Notes under the pieces: generated by a model
Databases searched by the model: none
What the model was told of the DNA's origin: nothing
What the model saw: only the letters and a program-made list of their open reading frames with translations
Source: Welwitschia mirabilis
Lineage: Eukaryota > Gnetophyta > Gnetopsida > Welwitschiales
Reading direction: 5' to 3'
NCBI GenBank assembly: GCA_051453625.1
Contig: JBOZIK010000001.1
Span: 109,375,294-109,439,293, forward strand
DNA length: 64,000 nt
Shown here: positions 58,551 to 64,000 of the stretch, in pieces
Position numbering within the stretch: the stretch's first letter is position 1
Layout of the letters: each line of letters opens with the position of its first letter
Program-made: the position numbers and the translations under genes

Positions 58551-59650
58551 TGTTACACCACCAAGTTATGTATATTTGATAGGGTATTATGAGTTGTTTT
58601 ATAGGTAAATTAACATATAAATGCTTAGTTATAAGGATAATTAGGAACTGAGGTGCACAAGATGAAAACATGCAGTTTCCAAATAAAATATAAGCATTTT
58701 ATGCATATATGGATAAATTATATTTTTGGATAATGATTCCTCCAAATAACAAGCAATCAGACTAACTGAATATTGATAAAATTCCATCGTTCACCTCATT
58801 GTCTGGACGTTAGTAGCGAATGACATCTCCAACTGGTCAATAGTACTTCACATGTAGTTCATAGGTTGTTGAACTAAAGTAGATCAAAAGTTTTAATTAT
58901 TAGTCTGTGTCATCTCCTCCTTCATTCAGACAACCAGAAAGATGATACTTTTCTCTCACACATTTACCAAATGTTTTTTCCAGTTGTCACTACTTCATTA
59001 CAACTTTCTTTTGCATGTTAGCTAGTGTTTCTCTCATGCTTTTCTGTTAATTTCCTTTTCTTTTCTATTTATAAATAAAGGTTCTCCCCTCGATTTCTAA
59101 TCATCTTCGACAATGTCTAATATACTCATGATAGAAAATCTTAGAACTGGAAAAGCATCTTGTAATCTAGAGAGACGTTACCTTAGTGTTGGGTGGTGTT
59201 TCCTCTATAAAGAATGCCTATTTTGTGATACAGATGCCTTTTATGCTTTTAATATGAATTATTTTTTTGTATTTAATATTTATAGGAAATTCACCCTTAT
59301 AGTTTATGTTGTTTAAGATTCTGTGACAGGTTTCTTCTGTTATATAGATTATGAAGGTAGCCTTTGTCAACATTGAGTTTAATTAGTTTAGATGCATCAT
59401 TATTTTTTTTGTAGATTAGTTTTAAATAAGTATATTTTAATTTCATGCATTGCAATTTATTTTAGTGGATTAGGATTACATATTTCTATCTCAAAATTAA
59501 CTCTTATATTCTCATACTATTGGCCTTCTATGGGATTATGACATTTAGATCACTCCCGACTATACTAGCATATTGTTTTTGTGCATTTTATTTGTAATTA
59601 ACAGGATTTAAATTAAGACATAAAACATTGCATAAATACACAATACAACA
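58551..59650 (+). repeat. LTR E, shared by A3 (3') and A4 (5')
   Basis: TGTTACACCACC...AATACAACA, 1100 bp without gaps, clean TG/CA ends. Homologous to LTR D. Modules at 58785-58825 and 58909-58947. A frame at 59113-59316 has no known motif. Confidence 0.85.
59070..59077 (+). promoter_or_regulatory. TATA box of LTR E
   Basis: TATAAATA followed by AAGGTTCTCCCC, matching LTR D. Confidence 0.65.
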
Positions 59651-59652
59651 TT

Positions 59653-59671
59653 TTGACACTATTGTTGGGGA
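59653..59671 (+). other. Primer-binding site of A4
   Basis: TTGACACTATTGTTGGGGA, a decayed version of TTGGCGCCATTGCCGGGGA-type sites, two bases after LTR E. Confidence 0.72.
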
Positions 59672-59936
59672 AGGCTACTTGAAGATTGAGAGTTGCCATT
59701 TGCTATAGTAGTAATGTACCAATACTCTATAAGTTTTTCATTTAGTTTTTTTTTTTTTTTTTTTGCTAACCTCGGACGTCCCCTTCGTCATCTAGACATC
59801 ACAGTTAAACGACTATTCCTTTTTTGCTTTTCTTCTTTTTGTGCTTTCTATTTCTGTCATCTAGGTTATTATTTAGATGACATAAAGGACAGCACTTCAG
59901 ATCTGAGACTGAATCGTTAAGATTGGAAAAGGTAAA
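59672..59936 (+). other. Leader of A4 with two palindromic modules
   Basis: Modules at 59776-59814 (CGTCATCTAGACATCACAGT) and 59855-59893 (GTCATCTAGGTTATTATTTA then GATGAC). A long T run precedes them at about 59748. No coding was seen. Confidence 0.6.
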
Positions 59937-61660
59937 AAATATCAAAAAAAGTGATAACTTATTGTAGAAAATATCAGAGAAGATTTGCTAAATTTTAAAC
60001 TTGAAAATCAAAATAGCCAAGGTATGCAAGATTTAGAATTTTCCACAATTTCTGATTTTAATTTTGTAGAATAGTCTAATTTTGATATTATGTCAACTTC
60101 TAAACAAAAAAAAAAATAACTTATCTCTCCAAATCCACCCCCTATCATTGGAACCCTTACTTCTACTCCTTCTTGACCTAATACTCATGCTACTTTGAGA
60201 GATCTCATAGTGAATAAGAAACTTGAAGTCCAAAACCCTTTCAACTTACCACCTGGTAATGATGTAGAACTTAAAAACTTAAATACTTATACTACCTTTA
60301 GTGGAGAACCTGATGAAGACCCTTTATAACACATCACTGATATTGAACAACTTAGTCTTACTTCTAGAAATGGTAAAAAGTAAATAACTGATAGAACCTA
60401 TATAGTTATCTTTCCCATGACCTTGAGAGACAAAGCAAAAATCTGGCTTAGAATGATCCCTTATAAGAGCCTTAAATCTTGGAATCAAGTTTAAGAAGCC
60501 TTTATCAAAAGATTCATAAGCAAAACCACCATCCAGAAGCATAAGAAAGAAGTTACAGACTTCCAACAACTCCCTAACGAAGACTATGCCTCTGCTTATA
60601 AGCGATTCTTTGTTGCTTTATATTCAAACCCTGTAGACACCTTTTTGGAGATAGAGTTAATAGACTATTTCTATAGTGGGTTGAACAATCATACCAAGTA
60701 ACTCATAGATTTCTCTTATGGAGGTAACCTCCTAAATCAAACCTTAGAAGATGATTGAAAAGTGTTGAAAAACTTAGTAGAAGTAAGTCAAACTTAGCCT
60801 AAACCCTCCTCTAGAGAAAACCGAATAGTAGGCCAAATCATTAAGGACTTAAAAGAAGTTAAACATGAGAAGACTAAAACCAAAATAAAAAATAAACCAA
60901 CTAGTATCATTAAGGATTTTACTTTTACCTTAGAGAAATACACCCAGATAATCTTTGATGCTAAAGTGACAACTGAGAAGAGTAAAGTTATCATTCCAAC
61001 ATGTAATTTATGCGAAGATAGCTCTCACATCATGAAAGAATGCCCTCTACTTTTAACTTGCAAAGAAAGAATCTATGAGGAAGTACGCGCTTTCAACCAA
61101 AGACCTTTCAACTATATTCAAAACTATAACCAAAGACAAGTCACCAACCACAATTTTTAAAATAGGATGAATGAGCAACCAAATTCTAGCAATTTCCAAA
61201 TACCTCATTCTAACTTTCAGATTCTAGCAATTTCCAAATACATCATCCTAACTTTCACTCCTATAGAAATAGATTTTAACATTAAAACTTTCAATTCAAC
61301 TATCCAAGTAACTTAGCAAATCCTTCCAACTTTCAAAACCTTAGTAATCATCTTAGGAATTTTATTGAAGAGTTGAGAAAAACTCAAGAGAAGACAAACA
61401 CAAACATAGAAAATCTTGTGAAAATTTTACAACAAATTATGCTTACTAATTAAAGATTACAAGGGATCCTTGCCAATCAACCTTTATCGAACCCTAACAA
61501 AGTAGAAAAAGATTGTAAGGTGGTGACAAGGAGTGGAACTGTTACAACTCTTCCTACTCATGAGGCTTCAACTTCCCAAAACAATAAGAATGATGAGGAA
61601 GAGGACATTGAAATCCTAGAAAATCATTCCTTTCCTTCTTCTCTTAGCAACAAAAAGAAA
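59937..61660 (+). pseudogene. gag of A4, best preserved copy
   Basis: One frame can be followed from about 60226 to 61160 with only about seven stops: ELKNLNTYTTFSGEPDEDPL, stop TAA (60327-60329), RTYIVIFPMTLRDKAKIWLR, KEVTDFQQLPNEDYASAYKR, ELIDYFYSGLNNHTK, stop TGA (60756-60758), and VGQIIKDLKEVKHEKTKTK. An intact CCHC knuckle lies at 61002-61043: CNLCEDSSHIMKEC. It is followed by LTCKERIYEEVRAFNQRPFN and an Asn/Gln/Phe-rich region. The product would be the capsid and nucleocapsid protein. Stops shared with A2 and A3 suggest a common defective source. Confidence 0.88.
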
Positions 61661-61899
61661 GATTAGTTCCAAAGAAACCTGCTACTCCATGGCTTAATAC
61701 GCTTAACATAAACCCCATCTTTAATGATCATTTAAAAGCTTTAATGCAAAACATGAGCATCAACTTATCTTTTTGGAAACTTTTGTAAGAGAATCCCAAA
61801 TACTCTAAGCTATGAAAAAAACCTAATAAGAAGGAATCAAAAACGAATCATCCCTAATAAAGTCTTTATAGCTCAATCCCTTAGCAACTTAGTTTCCAA

Positions 61900-62330
61900 G
61901 AAGTGTTTAAAGTTTAAGATCCAGGGATAGCAACTGTTAGTGTCACTTTAGAGGGGAATCGTATAATTAAGAAAGCATTGATAGACATTAGAGCTAGTGT
62001 CAACATCATACCCTTGCATATTTGTCAACGACTTAGGTTAAAAAAATAGTAGATCCTACATGAGTTATTTTGGAATCAGCCAATACATCTGTGAAGAAAT
62101 CTTTAAGTTTGTCAAGAACTTAGTCATTCAGATAGAGGAAGCTTTCTATCCAATAGATGTAGTTGTTTTAGAAGTTGATCATCAAGGTGGATATTCCCTA
62201 CTTCTAGGTAGATCTTTCTGTGTAATAGCTCATTACATCATAAACATAAGAACTGAATTGATGAAATGCCATTTTGAAAACAAGTAATTTTTAATAAGAG
62301 TGTTTGATGCAGCAGAAAAAGATTTAGGTA
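61900..62330 (+). pseudogene. Aspartic protease remnant of A4
   Basis: IKKALIDIRASVNIIPLHIC carries DIRAS at 61983-61997 in place of DLGAS: the Asp is kept but Gly is Arg. The second lobe is open at 62108-62287: KNLVIQIEEAFYPIDVVVLE, then YSLLLGRSFCVIAHYI, with the ILGR-like motif better kept than in A2. Confidence 0.83.
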
Positions 62331-62510
62331 ATAATTTAAGTTTGGAGGAAGATATAAAACCAACTCTATTTTTATAGCACCATCCAACCCTAAAGCAAAT
62401 TGTAAAAGATAAAATCATAAAAATTATGGGTAGAAAATGGTATATACACATAGACAATAATTGAAATGACATGAGAATTTTTAGATGCAACTGTGAACAT
62501 AGTAGAAGCA
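62331..62510 (+). other. Deletion junction replacing RT to integrase in A4
   Basis: Scraps in order: the end of the protease-RT spacer (TTGGAGGAAGATATAAAACC), a piece like the RT start (AAAGATAAAATCATAAAAAT), a short RT-like piece (AGAAAATGG), and then GTAGAAGCACTTGTTTTGGA, which is the extreme integrase end seen at 41330. More than one deletion step is implied. Confidence 0.7.
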
Positions 62511-64000
62511 CTTGTTTTGGAGGTTTCCCTCAGTGAGGAGGACTTCCTCCTTATCATTGTCTAAGTTCTCTTTTAGCCTACTCCTTGGTTAAATATTATA
62601 ACTTCACCTGATCATCTTTTAAAACTTGACTTATGTATTACTTTATAAAGTATCATGTCTAGTTTTATACTTGGGCATTTATAAGTGATAAGATTGGATT
62701 CAACCAATCTTGAAACATTCCCATATTTATGGACTATATTTATAGGCAGATGCCTTATTTTTTATTTTTTTTTTAATGGTGATTAAATCTTAAGTTATCA
62801 AGGAGTTTTCTTTTCTGTCTTTATCTCACTTATTCACCTTTGTCTTTCTTAAGTATATAATCACGTGGGAATTTTATGTTCAAAAAAAAAAGAAAAAAAG
62901 ACAGAAAGTGCAATAATACAAACAACATGATGTGCTATCACAACTACCCCAAGGCAAATATTTCTAAGAGGAGCCTTTGACAGTGTAATATGGTAGCTGT
63001 GGGAACTCTACTAAGGGGTCAGTTGGCCATGCTTCACAGGTCCTTACTTCTCTGATAGTGGTTGCACTCTCCTCATCATGATAAAAAGAAATTAAACCCT
63101 TAGTATTTCTACTTGATCATTTTACTTTTAGATATTTCGATGCATTTTTGGGGTACAAGCAAGTGATTCCCTTCTTAAGTAACTTTTGGTTTTAACCTTC
63201 ATTATTCTACACACTTGACATTTTGGATATCATCATAATCACCACCTTTTTAAATGAACTTTCTGTAGTTAATACATTTTGTCATGCATTTTTGCTTAGG
63301 TGATGTTATGATGTTTTCCATAGGTTTTTGCTAGGTTAGTACTTAGGATAGGTAAACAATCTTCTCCTTATTCCTTGCATCCTTTTTCCCTCTGATTTTC
63401 TTCTATTTTCATGTCTACTATTTTCAGGTTCTTTCCGCATCTTCTTCTTTTTTCTTAGGAATTTACCTATTTCATTTTTTTAGGCACTTCGAGATGCATT
63501 GTATCATTTTAAGGAGGGGCAGGACATATTATTAGTATTTTTGATACTTTTCTTTCGATTTTGAGAATCATTATGGTCAATCGTCCTTCCTTTCCTCCCT
63601 ACTCCTAAACCAGTTACTAAACCACGATTCATCATGCATAGGCGAGGGAAGTAATTATACATTTTGTTTTAGCATGATGTATTATTTCTATCTAATTTTA
63701 CATGATTATCCTTGGATTTTTATGATTAGAATGGCATATTTAACTATTTATCATAGTGGGGGACTGTTTATTAGTATGATTTAATTAATAAAAAAATTGA
63801 TTTCTATCATAGGTTCTAGTTTTTAAGATCTTTTAAGAAGCATGTCGTCCCTGTTATTGTTCAAATGACCAAACCAGATGACTGACTTCTGATGCTTAGT
63901 ATGTATATTTAATCAGTTTTTTTTGTATTTTCCAGAAATTTAGTCTATTATTGATATCTACTGCAAATATTTTTCAGATGATTTCTTTAGATATCCTAGC
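62511..64000 (+). other. 3' tail of A4
   Basis: Collinear with both A1 tails to about 63350 (GGTTAGTACTTAGGATAGGT), including the conserved block at 62933-63078. The remainder has a palindromic module at 63844-63883 and matches the A3 tail. No ORF of note. Confidence 0.65.

Larger units (their letters stand above)
55572..59650 (+). mobile_element. Athila-like element A3, internally deleted (LTR D to LTR E)
   Basis: LTR D and LTR E are homologous and flank only 1.67 kb: PBS, leader, the 5' part of gag, a 100-N gap, a G-rich tract and a piece of 3' tail. Protease, RT, RNase H and integrase are absent. LTR E is at the same time the 5' LTR of A4, since a PBS and gag follow it. This arrangement fits unequal recombination between related elements. 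Confidence 0.75.
58551..64000 (+). mobile_element. Athila-like element A4, gag-protease derivative, right end outside window
   Basis: After LTR E come PBS, leader, the longest gag of the cluster and the protease. At about 62330-62510 the sequence passes from protease to the end of the integrase/3' tail through two short RT/INT scraps, so about 3 kb of RT-RNaseH-integrase is deleted. The 3' tail continues to the window end; a 3' LTR is expected beyond it. Confidence 0.8.

Noticed and set aside
62933-63078. tRNA-like or SINE-like element in the conserved tail block
   Set aside because: GGTCAGTTGGCCATGC recalls a D-arm, but no anticodon or T-arm with A/B-box spacing could be drawn, and all copies sit in the same element tail.

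Overview
This is an AT-rich window of plant nuclear DNA, most likely from a eudicot. It is gene-poor heterochromatin made almost entirely of old, nested LTR retrotransposons. The evidence for a plant is the mix of Ty1/copia and Athila-type Ty3/gypsy proteins, primer-binding sites of the initiator-tRNA-Met type (TGGTATCAGAGC-like) and of the Athila/Tat tRNA-Asp type (TTGGCGCCATTACC-like), and long LTRs. I see no intact cellular gene, tRNA, rRNA or CRISPR array. Almost every coding block carries several stops and frameshifts, so calls rest on protein motifs read across breaks. The sequence is a scaffold with 18 runs of N; several are flanked by exact short duplications.

Left part (1-14.7 kb): a minus-strand gypsy-type element (G1) with a 2.95 kb LTR lies at 1-7501. 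It is followed by a badly decayed minus-strand copia-like internal region (7.5-10.7 kb) and a 3.2 kb AT-rich LTR-like block holding a long (TC)n microsatellite.

Middle (14.7-33.9 kb): a plus-strand chromovirus-like gypsy element (G2, 14.7-25.7 kb) is interrupted by a non-autonomous LTR element with a gag-like ORF (about 18.6-22 kb). Next comes a complete but dead minus-strand Ty1/copia element (26557-31044). Its two LTRs, PPT, PBS, gag, protease, integrase and RT can all be recognised.

Right part (33.9-64 kb): a cluster of Athila-like elements, all on the plus strand. A1 (33919-48370) has two LTRs and two successive copies of the RT-RNaseH-integrase-3' tail segment. A2 (49953-55571) breaks off inside RNase H exactly where the next LTR starts. 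A3 and A4 share an LTR in an LTR-internal-LTR-internal array. A3 kept only part of gag. A4 kept gag and protease but lost RT through integrase.

No genes work together here as a living system; the relations are those of autonomous, defective and nested transposons. The most unusual signals are: a short palindromic module (CATCTAGATGAC-like with outer GTCATC/GATGAC arms) recurring about 20 times in LTRs, leaders and tails of the Athila-like cluster; stop codons at identical gag positions in different copies; a shared Glu-to-Lys change at the integrase catalytic site; a 3' tail block kept in three copies; and an isolated G-quadruplex-like tract.
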